DNA of 64,000 bases from Flavobacterium crocinum (GTDB lineage Bacteria; Bacteroidota; Bacteroidia; Flavobacteriales; Flavobacteriaceae), in NCBI RefSeq assembly GCF_003122385.1, contig NZ_CP029255.1, forward strand, positions 1,240,001-1,304,000, in the 5' to 3' direction. The translations under genes and the position numbers were made by a program. Below the pieces are notes generated by a model. The model was given only the letters and a program-made list of their open reading frames with translations, did not search any database and was not told where the DNA came from. This document shows positions 5,550 to 14,207 of this stretch, one piece after another. Each line of letters begins with the position of its first letter. Position 1 is the stretch's first letter.

Positions 5550-7448
5550 TTAATAAGCTCGAGCGTCTTTTCCTTCGTAAAAATTCATAAAAGCACGATT
5601 TACAACTCGATTTCCACCTGGAGTTGGGTAGTCTCCGGTGAAGTACCAGTCGCCTAAATTTTTAGGACACGCTTTGTGAAGATCTTCCACTGTTTGGAAA
5701 ATAATTTTCACTTCCGCATTTATTTCTGGTGAGCTTAACATTTCTGCAATTCTGTCTGAAATTTCCTCGTCGGTAAATTGGCTGTAAATTTCTGTTACAT
5801 AATTTACAACGTCTTTATCAGCAAAATTTTCCTGTGCTTTACATTTTGCATAAACTTCATCTACAATATGATAAAGGTTTCTTTCTTTTAATAAATCAAG
5901 TGCAGCTCTAAAAGCAACTAAACCTTCTAGTTTTGCCATATCAATTCCGTAACAATCCGGGTAACGAATTTGTGGGGCAGATGAAACAATTACAATACGT
6001 TTTGGTTTTAAACGATCCATCATTTTGATGATACTCATTTTCAATGTAGTACCACGAACAATACTGTCGTCAATAATAACCAAATTGTCTTCTGGTTTAA
6101 TTACACCATACGTAACATCGTAAACGTGAGCAACTAAATCGTCACGGCTGCTGTCTTCAGTAATAAAGGTTCTAAGTTTAGCATCTTTAATAGCTACTTT
6201 CTCTGTACGTATTTTTACAGCTAAAAGTTCCTGAAGAGTTTCGGCAGTAAGTGTATTTCTATTTTCTAGAATATGATTATTTTTTCTCTGATTTAAGAAA
6301 TCCTGAGCCGCTTCAACTAAACCATAAAATGAAGTTTCGGCTGTATTGGGGATATAAGAGAAAACCGTATTATCTGTATCGCTGTCAATTGCTTTAAGTA
6401 CAGCAGGTAAGATGAATTTACCTAAGTTTTTACGCTCTTGATAGATTTCAGCATCACTTCCTCTTGAGAAATAGATTCTTTCAAAAGAACATGCTTTTTT
6501 AACAGTTGGTTCCAAGATTTGATTCATGGTAACTTTTCCGTTTTTCTTAATAATCAAGGCATTTCCTGGATCGATTTCCTGAACGCTTTCAAAAGGTACA
6601 TTAAATACCGTTTGAATAACAGGTCTTTCAGAAGCTACGACAACTACTTCGTCATCTTGATAAAAATAAGCTGGACGAATTCCTGCTGGATCTCTAAAAA
6701 CGAAAGCATCACCATGACCTAATAATCCAGCCATTGCGTAACCACCGTCTAAGTTTTTAGCAGAACGAGCTAATATTTTTGCAATATCCAAACGCTCAGC
6801 AATAACTGGTGAAGCTTCTCTTTTAGAATAACCTTCGGCTTTGCAATCTTGGTACAATTGCATAACTTCTTTGTCTAAGAAGTGACCAATTTTTTCCATT
6901 ACCGTAACAGTATCCGCCATTTCTTTTGGATGCTGTCCTAATTCAACTAGATTTTCAAAAAGTTCTTTAACATTTGTCATGTTGAAGTTTCCTGCCAAAA
7001 TCAAATTACGGTGCATCCAGTTGCTTTGACGTAAGAATGGGTGAACGCTTTCAATACTATTTTTTCCGAAAGTTCCGTAACGAACGTGACCCAAAAACAA
7101 TTCTCCAACATAAGGAATGTTTGCTTTTAGTTCTTTCATGTTGTCTCCCAATTCAGGATGTGCTTTTAGTTCTTCGCTAACACGCTCATTGATTTGTTTG
7201 AAAACATCTTGTATTGGCTGCGAATGATTAGAACGAACTCTGCTAATGTAACGTTGTCCGGGTTCAACATCCAATTTAATGCTTGCAAAACCAGCACCGT
7301 CTTGTCCACGGTTGTGCTGTTTTTCCATCATTAAATACATCTTCTGAATTCCGTAAAAAGCAGTTCCGTATTTTTCTTTATAATATTCAAGCGGTTTTAG
7401 TAGTCTAACTAAGGCTATACCACATTCGTGTTTTAAAGCGTCGCTCAT
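5550..7448 (-). CDS. purF: Amidophosphoribosyltransferase
   Basis: First committed step of purine synthesis: PRPP plus glutamine gives phosphoribosylamine. The N-terminal class II glutaminase domain starts at Cys9 (HECGIALVRLL), implying removal of a short propeptide to expose the nucleophile. The C-terminal phosphoribosyltransferase domain has the PRPP loop NLVIIDDSIVRGTTLKMS. At 632 aa it is longer than the roughly 500-aa enterobacterial enzyme; the long form with insertions around residues 150-220 and a C-terminal tail is what I expect in Bacteroidota. No promoter was identified; a kinase gene terminator sits 50 bp upstream. Confidence 0.95.
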   Translation of the reverse strand: MSDALKHECGIALVRLLKPLEYYKEKYGTAFYGIQKMYLMMEKQHNRGQDGAGFASIKLDVEPGQRYISRVRSNHSQPIQDVFKQINERVSEELKAHPELGDNMKELKANIPYVGELFLGHVRYGTFGKNSIESVHPFLRQSNWMHRNLILAGNFNMTNVKELFENLVELGQHPKEMADTVTVMEKIGHFLDKEVMQLYQDCKAEGYSKREASPVIAERLDIAKILARSAKNLDGGYAMAGLLGHGDAFVFRDPAGIRPAYFYQDDEVVVVASERPVIQTVFNVPFESVQEIDPGNALIIKKNGKVTMNQILEPTVKKACSFERIYFSRGSDAEIYQERKNLGKFILPAVLKAIDSDTDNTVFSYIPNTAETSFYGLVEAAQDFLNQRKNNHILENRNTLTAETLQELLAVKIRTEKVAIKDAKLRTFITEDSSRDDLVAHVYDVTYGVIKPEDNLVIIDDSIVRGTTLKMSIIKMMDRLKPKRIVIVSSAPQIRYPDCYGIDMAKLEGLVAFRAALDLLKERNLYHIVDEVYAKCKAQENFADKDVVNYVTEIYSQFTDEEISDRIAEMLSSPEINAEVKIIFQTVEDLHKACPKNLGDWYFTGDYPTPGGNRVVNRAFMNFYEGKDARAY

Positions 7449-7497
7449 TGTTTTTTGTTATTTGTGTGTTGTTGTAAGTTGTGTGTATTAACGTAAT

Positions 7498-7523
7498 AAA
7501 AAAGCCCCGTTTTATCGAGGCTC
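7498..7523 (-). terminator. Terminator after the PfkB kinase gene
   Basis: On the minus strand AGCCTCG and CGGGGCT pair around ATAAAA, followed by a T-run. Confidence 0.8.
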
Positions 7524-7530
7524 TTAGGCA

Positions 7531-8454
7531 TTATATTTCTATGTCAAACTGAGTTAACGACTTAAATTGCTGTAATCGAATCGCTACTTCGGCTTTGCTT
7601 AAATTTTCCATCCTTTCAGTTCCAAATTTCTCGACGCAGAACGAAGCTAAATTTGAACCGTAAATAATTGCATTCTTCATGTTTCCAAAAGAAATGTTTT
7701 CACTCTGTGCAATAAATCCAGAGAAACCACCTGCAAAAGTATCTCCCGCTCCAGTTGGATCGAAAACTTCTTCTAACGGTAAAGCCGGTGCAAAGAATAC
7801 TTCTCTATTGTGGAATAAAAGCGCTCCGTGTTCTCCTTTTTTGATCACCACATATTTTGGTCCCATATCCTGGATTTTCGCAGCTGCTTTTACTAATGAA
7901 TATTCTCCAGAAAGTTGTCTTGCTTCTTCGTCATTGATTGTAATAACATCTACACGTTTGATAACGTCTAATAATTCCGGAAGAGCGCAATCCATCCAAA
8001 AGTTCATAGTATCTAAAACTACTAATTTTGGTTTTTTCTCCATTTGATCTAAAACACTGCTTTGTACTAACGGATGTAAGTTTCCTAACATCACAACATC
8101 AGCATCTTTGTAGTTTTGAGGAACTTTAGGCTGAAAATCAGCTAAAACGTTTAACTCGGTTACAAGAGTGTCTCTAGAATTTAAATCGTTGTGATATAAA
8201 CCGCTCCAGAAAAAAGTCTTTCCTCCTTTTACAATTTCGATACCAGAGATATCAATATTTTTTGAAGTTAAAAGATCTAAATGTTCTTGAGGGAAATCGT
8301 CGCCAACTACAGAAACAATGGCCGATTGCAAGTTAAAAAATGATGCTGATAATCCGATGTAGGTTGCAGCACCACCTAATATTTTATCTGTTTTTCCGAA
8401 AGGAGTTTCAATCGCGTCGAAAGCAACTGTTCCAACAATCAATAGTTTATTCAT
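7531..8454 (-). CDS. PfkB-family sugar/nucleoside kinase
   Basis: A 307-aa cytoplasmic kinase of the ribokinase fold. The first signature is DKILGGAATYIGLSASFF near residue 25 and the second, DPTGAGDTFAGGFSGF near 235, carries the anion hole and catalytic Asp. Substrate cannot be read from sequence; adenosine/ribokinase-like and fructokinase-like enzymes share these motifs. It lies upstream of purF on the same strand, which would suit a nucleoside or ribose substrate, but a terminator separates the two. Confidence 0.88.
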   Translation of the reverse strand: MNKLLIVGTVAFDAIETPFGKTDKILGGAATYIGLSASFFNLQSAIVSVVGDDFPQEHLDLLTSKNIDISGIEIVKGGKTFFWSGLYHNDLNSRDTLVTELNVLADFQPKVPQNYKDADVVMLGNLHPLVQSSVLDQMEKKPKLVVLDTMNFWMDCALPELLDVIKRVDVITINDEEARQLSGEYSLVKAAAKIQDMGPKYVVIKKGEHGALLFHNREVFFAPALPLEEVFDPTGAGDTFAGGFSGFIAQSENISFGNMKNAIIYGSNLASFCVEKFGTERMENLSKAEVAIRLQQFKSLTQFDIEI

Positions 8455-8477
8455 TTTATGAATTTCGAATTAGGGTG

Positions 8478-8508
8478 CAAAGATACTTCATAAGTTACAA
8501 TCTTGCAA
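8478..8508 (-). promoter_or_regulatory. Promoter of the PfkB kinase gene
   Basis: Minus strand TTG (8506-8508), 20-base spacer, TATCTTTG (8478-8485). The predicted leader is about 20 bases. Confidence 0.65.
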
Positions 8509-8660
8509 CGGTTTAGGTTCTCAAAATTTTCTTAAAAAAAAGAGAACGATTTCGAATTAAAAATACTGTAAATGAATGGGTTAAAATTGATTTTTATGAA
8601 AATTTAAAATAGTTTTTTTAGAATTAAGATGCAAGTTTTTTGAAAATAATTGCGAATAAT

Positions 8661-9065
8661 TTACAACTCATATTTCTTATCAAAATAATTCTTCAAAATC
8701 CCAACCTGAACCAAAATCATAAAAGGAACAATTAAAATAGCGTACAGGATATTTTTAGAAAAATGAATTCCTGAAAAAGTGTTTGAGATTTTATCCGAAT
8801 ATAATTTCCCAACTTTATCTATTTCCAGGTTGCTTTCTGTTGAAGAGAATAGAGAGATGTAAATAATCAAAGCGATTACGGCAGCTCCCATAAGCATCCA
8901 AACGGTTTTAGAGATTAATGGTTTGTAAGTTTTAAGTTTTTTCTCTTCTAAAACCTGAACTTCCGCCATTATTTTAGAAGTAAAATCGATTGATGGTGAC
9001 TGCAGTTTGTCATCAGCCATCATTTTTTCAATAAGTTTCTCTATATTTTTATCGCTCTCTTTCAT
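8661..9065 (-). CDS. Membrane protein, probable sigma-factor partner
   Basis: A 134-aa protein with a cytoplasmic N-terminal part of about 50 residues (KNIEKLIEKMMADDKLQSP and a charged EEKKLK segment) and two membrane segments (TVWMLMGAAVIALIIYISLF and ILYAILIVPFMILVQVGIL). It overlaps the 3' end of the ECF sigma gene by 17 bases, so it is translated from the same mRNA. Genes in this place and with this topology are usually anti-sigma factors. No zinc-binding HxxxCxxC motif is present and I see no similarity to a named family, so the role is inferred from position. Confidence 0.75.
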   Translation of the reverse strand: MKESDKNIEKLIEKMMADDKLQSPSIDFTSKIMAEVQVLEEKKLKTYKPLISKTVWMLMGAAVIALIIYISLFSSTESNLEIDKVGKLYSDKISNTFSGIHFSKNILYAILIVPFMILVQVGILKNYFDKKYEL

Positions 9066-9636
9066 AACATTCTATTATTTCTGGTTCTAACTGCTGTCTC
9101 AAAATTACGGCTAATTTTTGTCGACTCCTAAACAATTTTACTTTGGCATTGTTGGCCGAGATATTCATGATTTTTCCAATTTCTTCTAAATTCTGATCAT
9201 CAAAATAAAAAAGAGTTAAAAGGAAATTTTCATCACTTGGTAATAAATTTAAACATTTCTGAATGGTTTGCTTTCGTTCTTTTTCTTCCAGAGCGCTTAA
9301 AGCATTGTCCATTGTTTTAATTAAATGCGACGAAAAATCATCAATAGAGATATTTAAATCGTCTTTTTTACTTTTCTTTAATCTATCTAAACATGTATTA
9401 TAAGCAATTTTATAAATCCAGGTCGAAAATTTAGACTCTCCTTTAAATTTATTAAGCGAATTATAAATCTTAATAAATGTATCCTGAGCAACTTCTTCGG
9501 CTTCTTCGTGGTTTTTAACCATTTTGAGAGCCAATGTAAAGATCATATCCTTGTAACGATCAACCAGAACAGCAAACGAATTGGTTTCGCCCTGCAAAAT
9601 TTTATCGATATAATGTTGATCAGTTAATGTGCTCAT
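9049..9636 (-). CDS. ECF-type RNA polymerase sigma factor
   Basis: A 195-aa sigma-70 family protein. Region 2 is clear (FAVLVDRYKDMIFTLALKMV, EEAEEVAQDTFIKIYNSL, KFSTWIYKIAYNTCLDRLKK, residues about 22-90). Region 4 has LLTLFYFDDQNLEEIGKIM and the helix ISANNAKVKLFRSRQKL near the end. It is co-translated with a membrane protein. A TGTAACC-N16-CGTC promoter directly upstream (9646-9672) matches ECF promoters and predicts autoregulation; with CGTC ending 10 bases before the ATG, the leader would be only a few bases. Confidence 0.93.
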   Translation of the reverse strand: MSTLTDQHYIDKILQGETNSFAVLVDRYKDMIFTLALKMVKNHEEAEEVAQDTFIKIYNSLNKFKGESKFSTWIYKIAYNTCLDRLKKSKKDDLNISIDDFSSHLIKTMDNALSALEEKERKQTIQKCLNLLPSDENFLLTLFYFDDQNLEEIGKIMNISANNAKVKLFRSRQKLAVILRQQLEPEIIECYERER

Positions 9637-9645
9637 ATTATATAG

Positions 9646-9672
9646 GACGACAGTTTGTTATTTTAGGTTACA
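9646..9672 (-). promoter_or_regulatory. ECF-type promoter of the sigma gene
   Basis: Minus strand TGTAACC (9666-9672), 16-base spacer, CGTC (9646-9649). The same elements with the same spacing occur in front of the divergent gene at 9898. Confidence 0.65.
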
Positions 9673-9832
9673 AGAAAGGTGAAAATAAATTCCAAATTCC
9701 AAAAAATCTAGTTCTTTACATATTATATATATGTCTCGGTGAACTTTGTCAAAGTTTTTAGAATTAAAATTAACTGATTATCAATTAGTTTTGAGATTTG
9801 GAATTTAAAAATTGAAATTTTTTGAAAAATGT

Positions 9833-9859
9833 TGTAACCTGATTTTAAAAAGCCTCGTC
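9833..9859 (+). promoter_or_regulatory. ECF-type promoter of the DUF6249 gene
   Basis: TGTAACC (9833-9839), 16-base spacer, CGTC (9856-9859), about 38 bases before the start codon. Both elements are preceded or followed by further identity with the sigma-gene promoter (TTGTAACCT, CGTCnTAT). Confidence 0.65.
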
Positions 9860-9897
9860 ATATGGGATATATCAATCAATTAAAAACGTAAAATATC

Positions 9898-10245
9898 ATG
9901 GACGACAAAATTTTAATTCCAATTAGCTTTTTCTTAATGATCTTCGGGATCGTTTATTTAGTTTATTCAACAAGAAACAGAGAGCGTCTGGCTCTTATCG
10001 AAAAAGGTGTTGATGCCAGTATCTTTTTGCAAGGAAAAGGAAATGGAGTTCCGGCCTGGAAAATCTTTGTAGTAAATCTGGCATTCTTATTAATAGGAAG
10101 TGGTGTTGGAATTTTTCTTGCGCTATTAATAACAACTTATACATCTCTAAATGACGGAGCGGTTTATCCATCAATCATTTTCATTATGGCGGGAATCGGA
10201 CTTTTGACTGGATTTAAAACGGCGAAAGATTTAGATAAAGAATAA
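9898..10245 (+). CDS. DUF6249-like small membrane protein
   Basis: A 115-aa inner-membrane protein with three predicted membrane segments: ILIPISFFLMIFGIVYLVY near the N-terminus, IFVVNLAFLLIGSGVGIFLA in the middle, and SIIFIMAGIGLLTGF near the end, with a short basic loop (STRNRERLALIEKG) after the first. The pattern resembles DUF6249 proteins, which often neighbour ECF sigma genes in Bacteroidota. It is divergent from the sigma operon and shares its promoter type, so it is probably a target of that factor. Biochemical function is unknown. Confidence 0.8.
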   Translation: MDDKILIPISFFLMIFGIVYLVYSTRNRERLALIEKGVDASIFLQGKGNGVPAWKIFVVNLAFLLIGSGVGIFLALLITTYTSLNDGAVYPSIIFIMAGIGLLTGFKTAKDLDKE

Positions 10246-10265
10246 TCAGTAAGACTTTAAGTTAG

Positions 10266-10300
10266 TAAAAAACGCATCAGATATCTGATGCGTTTTTTTA
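10266..10300. terminator. Convergent terminator, perfect palindrome
   Basis: ACGCATCAGAT and ATCTGATGCGT form an uninterrupted palindrome flanked by A-run and T-run, serving both the DUF6249 gene and rnhA. Confidence 0.85.
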
Positions 10301-10771
10301 TTCTTTAGATCCGATGGTTTCGTAATAAACATCGACAGAAAGTTTAGGTTGTTGTGATGCCATAACGGCCAACTGATCACAGCGTTCGTTTTGCGGATGA
10401 TTGTTATGACCTTTGATCCATTTAAAATCGACCTGATGTTTTCGGTAGGCAATTAAAAAACGTTTCCATAAATCCGGATTTTTTTTGTCTTTATAGCCTT
10501 TTTTTTCCCAGCCAAAAACCCATTTCTTTTCAACAGAATCCACAACATATTTAGAATCTGAAACTACAAGGACTTTCATATTTGGATTTTTCAATTTTTC
10601 TAAACCCACAATTACAGCCAAAAGTTCCATTCTGTTATTAGTTGTCAAACGAAAACCTTCATAAAATTCTTTTTTATAAGGAGTGCCGACCAATTCCATT
10701 ACCACGCCGTAACCGCCATTGCCGGGATTTCCTTTCGCCGCGCCATCTGTGTATATATGTACTTCGTGCAT
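10298..10771 (-). CDS. rnhA: Ribonuclease HI
   Basis: Degrades RNA in RNA-DNA hybrids. The 157-aa length is normal. Catalytic carboxylates are visible: Asp9 (VHIYTDGAAKGNPG), Glu49 (NNRMELLAV), Asp72 (VVSDSKYVVDSV) and Asp132 (NERCDQLA), with His122 in KGHNNHPQNE. The coding end runs into the convergent terminator. It follows purN on the same strand after about 96 bases of AT-rich direct repeats. Confidence 0.96.
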   Translation of the reverse strand: MHEVHIYTDGAAKGNPGNGGYGVVMELVGTPYKKEFYEGFRLTTNNRMELLAVIVGLEKLKNPNMKVLVVSDSKYVVDSVEKKWVFGWEKKGYKDKKNPDLWKRFLIAYRKHQVDFKWIKGHNNHPQNERCDQLAVMASQQPKLSVDVYYETIGSKE

Positions 10772-10867
10772 TTTTTAATTGTAGATTTTAGACTTTAGAT
10801 TGAATATTCTTTGTCTAAAATAATTGATTTTTGATATTGTAATTGATATTGATTTTTGAATTGGACT

Positions 10868-11431
10868 TTATTCTTCTAATAATCTATGAATAATTTCTGG
10901 AAAATGCTTTTGTTCTAATTCGTGAATCTTTTCTGCAACAGTTTCAGGAGTGTCTTCGTCAGTTAGTGAAACGTTTGCTTGGAAAATAATAGCGCCTTCA
11001 TCATAGTTCTCGTTTACATAATGAATAGAGATTCCGGTTTCTTTCTCTTTATTATTTACTATGGCTCTGTGAATGTGCATTCCGTACATTCCCTTGCCTC
11101 CGTATTTAGGTAAAAGTGCCGGATGTATGTTGATTATTTTATTTGGATATTGTTCAATTATGTTTTCAGGAAACTTTAGTAAGAAACCGGCAAGAACGAT
11201 CAAATCCGGGTCGATTTTTTGTATTTTTTGTAATACATTTCGTTCCAAAAGTTCGTTTTTTTCGAAGATTTCGACAGGAATTTGATGATTTTTTGCTCTG
11301 TCAATAACTTTTGCAGAAGCATTATTTGTAAAAACCGAAACGACCTTTGCAGTTTCAGTACTCGAAAAATATTTTATAATGTTTTCTGCATTAGTTCCTG
11401 ATCCTGAGGCAAAAACGATAATTTTTTTCAT
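10868..11431 (-). CDS. purN: Phosphoribosylglycinamide formyltransferase
   Basis: Transfers a formyl group from 10-formyl-tetrahydrofolate to GAR in purine synthesis. The 187-aa protein shows the N-terminal GAR-binding loop IIVFASGSGTNAENII and the catalytic segment NIHPALLPKYGGKGMYG with the Asn-His pair, followed by HRAIVNNKEKETGISIHYV and DEGAIIFQ. It is about 25 residues shorter than E. coli PurN, at the C-terminus. Together with purF at 5550 it makes two purine genes in this area, but not in one operon. Confidence 0.95.
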   Translation of the reverse strand: MKKIIVFASGSGTNAENIIKYFSSTETAKVVSVFTNNASAKVIDRAKNHQIPVEIFEKNELLERNVLQKIQKIDPDLIVLAGFLLKFPENIIEQYPNKIINIHPALLPKYGGKGMYGMHIHRAIVNNKEKETGISIHYVNENYDEGAIIFQANVSLTDEDTPETVAEKIHELEQKHFPEIIHRLLEE

Positions 11432-11547
11432 GATTGAATTTATTTTAAGACTGCAAAAAACGGAATAAAAATCGAAAATAAATAGCTTTCAAACGGCTTT
11501 CTTGAAATTAATTTTATAAATTAGTGTCACATTTATAAACTAAATAG

Positions 11548-11576
11548 TTGTTTTAAAATAAAGTTTTTTATTTTTG
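11548..11576 (+). promoter_or_regulatory. Promoter of acpP
   Basis: TTG (11548-11550), 18-base spacer, TATTTTTG (11569-11576), 30 bases before the start codon. Confidence 0.7.
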
Positions 11577-11606
11577 CCAACAAATTAAATTCTAAAATTA
11601 AAGATT

Positions 11607-11843
11607 ATGTCAGACATTGCATCAAGAGTAAAAGCGATTATCGTAGACAAATTAGGTGTTGACGAAAACGAAGTTGTAACAGAAGCAAGCTTCACTAATG
11701 ATTTAGGAGCTGACTCATTAGACACTGTTGAGCTTATTATGGAATTCGAAAAAGAATTTGATATTCAAATTCCAGACGATCAAGCAGAAAACATTGCTAC
11801 TGTTGGTCAAGCTATTTCTTATATCGAAGAAGCTAAAAAATAA
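11607..11843 (+). CDS. acpP: Acyl carrier protein
   Basis: The 78-aa acidic carrier of fatty acid synthesis. The phosphopantetheine attachment serine is Ser37 in [15 protein letters not shown]. It is followed by fabF and rnc, the common acpP-fabF-rnc order. A large inverted repeat lies in the gap before fabF and may lower read-through, which would fit the much higher need for ACP than for FabF. Confidence 0.97.
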   Translation: MSDIASRVKAIIVDKLGVDENEVVTEASFTNDLGADSLDTVELIMEFEKEFDIQIPDDQAENIATVGQAISYIEEAKK

Positions 11844-11851
11844 TAATACCA

Positions 11852-11941
11852 CACCCGAATTTTAAAAATTCCAAATTTAAATTTACAAATTCCAAAATTG
11901 GAATTTGTTTTTTGAAAAATTGGAATTTTTAAAATCGGGTG
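11852..11941 (+). repeat. Nested inverted repeat between acpP and fabF
   Basis: Outer arms 11852-11874 and 11920-11941 (CACCCGA, TTTTAAAAATTCCAA) pair with one extra A; inside, AAATTCCAAAATTGGAATTT is itself self-complementary. The outer stem is followed by TTATTATTTTTTT. It can act as an attenuator or a terminator after acpP. Confidence 0.7.
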
Positions 11942-12078
11942 TTATTATTTTTTTAAATTTTAAAGTTAGATTGATTTTCAATCAAAAGATATATTTTATT
12001 GTAATTCCCATGGCTCTTAAGTAACAATAAGTTAAGAAAGCGTGGGTTTTATTTGTTTAAAGTACAAAACACATATTT

Positions 12079-13332
12079 ATGGCATTAAGGCGAGTTGTTG
12101 TAACAGGATTAGGTGCACTTACTCCTATCGGGAATAATATCCAGGAATACTGGAATGCACTTGTGAATGGGGTTAGCGGAGCGGCTCCTATAACATATTA
12201 TGATACAGAAAAGCATAAAACGAAATTTGCCTGCGAAGTAAAAAACTTCAACATTGAAGATTACATGGATCGCAAGGAATCTCGTCGATTAGATAAATTT
12301 GCACAATACGCTATTGCTGCCAGTGATGAAGCTATTAAAGATGCTGGAATTACAAACGATAATGTAAACAAACAAAGAGTTGGTGTTATCTGGGGGGCAG
12401 GAATTGGAGGTTTAGAGACTTTCCAGGAAGAAGTATTGTATTATGCAAAAGGTGATGGAACTCCAAAGTTCAATCCTTTCTTTATCCCTAAAATGATTGC
12501 CGATATTGCACCTGCACATATTTCTATGCGTAACGGTTATATGGGACCAAATTATACTACGGTTTCTGCTTGTGCATCTTCTGCAAATGCATTAATCGAT
12601 GCTTTCAATTACATTCGTTTAGGAATGTGCGATGTTATTGTTTCCGGAGGTTCTGAAGCAGCAGTTACGATTGCTGGTATGGGAGGTTTCAGTTCGATGC
12701 ACGCTTTATCTACAAGAAACGAAAGTCCGGAAACGGCTTCAAGACCTTTTGATGCAACCAGAGATGGTTTTGTTTTAGGTGAAGGAGCAGGAGCTTTGGT
12801 TTTGGAAGATTATGAACATGCTAAAGCCAGAGGTGCAAAAATCTATTGCGAAATTGGCGGTGGCGGAATGTCATCTGATGCATATCACCTGACGGCACCA
12901 CATCCGGAAGGAATTGGAGTAATTGCTGTAATGGAAAATACTTTGAGAGATGCCGGAATGACACCTGATCAGGTAGATCACATTAATACTCACGGAACTT
13001 CTACTCCATTAGGAGACGTTGCTGAGTTAAAAGCGATTAGCGCTGTTTTTGGTGATCACGCTAAAAACATTAACATTAACTCAACAAAATCAATGACAGG
13101 ACACTTGCTTGGTGCTGCCGGAGCTATTGAAGCTATTGCTTCTATTTTAGCAATGCAACACGGAATTGTTCCTCCAACGATTAACCATACAGTTGTTGAC
13201 GAAAATATTGATCCATCTTTAAACCTTACTTTAAACAAACCTCAAAAAAGAGAGGTAAATGTTGCCATGAGTAATACATTTGGTTTTGGTGGACATAATG
13301 CTTGTGTATTGTTTAAAAAACTAGTTGACTAA
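12079..13332 (+). CDS. fabF: 3-oxoacyl-ACP synthase II
   Basis: Condenses acyl-ACP with malonyl-ACP in fatty acid elongation. The 417-aa protein has the thiolase-fold Cys-His-His triad: Cys165 in TVSACASSANA, His in INTHGTSTPLGD (about 304) and His in SMTGHLLGAAGAIEA (about 341). The C-terminal NTFGFGGHNACVLF is typical. It starts 235 bases after acpP and is followed 9 bases later by rnc. Confidence 0.97.
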   Translation: MALRRVVVTGLGALTPIGNNIQEYWNALVNGVSGAAPITYYDTEKHKTKFACEVKNFNIEDYMDRKESRRLDKFAQYAIAASDEAIKDAGITNDNVNKQRVGVIWGAGIGGLETFQEEVLYYAKGDGTPKFNPFFIPKMIADIAPAHISMRNGYMGPNYTTVSACASSANALIDAFNYIRLGMCDVIVSGGSEAAVTIAGMGGFSSMHALSTRNESPETASRPFDATRDGFVLGEGAGALVLEDYEHAKARGAKIYCEIGGGGMSSDAYHLTAPHPEGIGVIAVMENTLRDAGMTPDQVDHINTHGTSTPLGDVAELKAISAVFGDHAKNININSTKSMTGHLLGAAGAIEAIASILAMQHGIVPPTINHTVVDENIDPSLNLTLNKPQKREVNVAMSNTFGFGGHNACVLFKKLVD

Positions 13333-13341
13333 TTTCTGTAT

Positions 13342-14082
13342 ATGAATATTATCAAAAAAATATTTTCTAAATCCCGTTCTCTAGAAGACGGGATTTTTTT
13401 TGACACTATTCAGAAAATTCTTGGTTTTCCGCCTTCAAATGTTGATTTTTACAGAAGAGCTTTCACACATCGCTCTTCTAATAAGTTAGATTCGAATGGA
13501 CATCCTATTAATTATGAGCGTTTAGAATTTTTAGGAGATGCTATGTTAAGTGCTGTTATTGCGGCACATTTATTTAACAAAGCTCCAAATGGCGATGAAG
13601 GTTATTTAACCAAAATGCGTTCAAAAATTGTGAGTCGTGAACATTTGAACGAATTAGGTAAAGATCTAAATTTAGTGCAGTTTGTAGAGAGTAAAGTGCC
13701 AATCCAGCATTTTGGAGAAAATATTCATGGTAATATTTTTGAATCTCTAATAGGTGCCATTTATTTAGATAAAGGCTATTCTTTCTGTGAGCGATTTATT
13801 CAAAAAAGAGTAGTTACTCCTTATGTCGATATTGCCCGACTGGAAGGAAAAGTAATAAGTTATAAAAGTCTTGTTATCGAATGGTGTCAGAAGGAAAAAA
13901 GAGTTTTTCATTATGACATTTTTGAAGATAACGGTATAGACGGACAACGTTTATTTGGTGTCAAATTGAGTATTGATGATAAAGTTGTTGCAAGAGCGAG
14001 AGCAACTTCAAAAAAGAAAGCAGAAGAAAAAGCATCGCAGAGAGCTTATTTTGCATTTCAGGAAAAAATTGACAAGAAATAG
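13342..14082 (+). CDS. rnc: Ribonuclease III
   Basis: Cuts double-stranded RNA in rRNA and mRNA processing. The catalytic domain has the signature NYERLEFLGDAMLSAVIA near residue 57 and a second acidic site in GNIFESLIGAIYLDKGY near 128. A double-stranded RNA-binding domain covers about residues 170-240 (SYKSLVIEWCQ, ARATSKKKAEEKASQRA). The 246-aa length is normal. Nine bases separate it from fabF, so the two are cotranscribed. Confidence 0.96.
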   Translation: MNIIKKIFSKSRSLEDGIFFDTIQKILGFPPSNVDFYRRAFTHRSSNKLDSNGHPINYERLEFLGDAMLSAVIAAHLFNKAPNGDEGYLTKMRSKIVSREHLNELGKDLNLVQFVESKVPIQHFGENIHGNIFESLIGAIYLDKGYSFCERFIQKRVVTPYVDIARLEGKVISYKSLVIEWCQKEKRVFHYDIFEDNGIDGQRLFGVKLSIDDKVVARARATSKKKAEEKASQRAYFAFQEKIDKK

Positions 14083-14158
14083 TTACAAAAATGTTGTAAG
14101 TATCACAATGCTATAACGTTTTCGTTTATAATTTAACAAAACAACCATGTCATAACTG

Positions 14159-14188
14159 TTGAAGCTCCGTTTAGAAATAGTATATTTA
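14159..14188 (+). promoter_or_regulatory. Promoter of the IPExxxVDY gene
   Basis: TTG (14159-14161), 19-base spacer, TATATTTA (14181-14188), one base off TAnnTTTG. It lies just upstream of the ATG at 14208 and overlaps nothing coding; it argues against a TTG start at 14193. Confidence 0.55.
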
Positions 14189-14207
14189 CAACTTGATTTT
14201 TCAAGAC

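Noticed and set aside
8661..9065. Zinc-binding anti-sigma factor
   Set aside because: No HxxxCxxC motif; only a positional anti-sigma role is kept.
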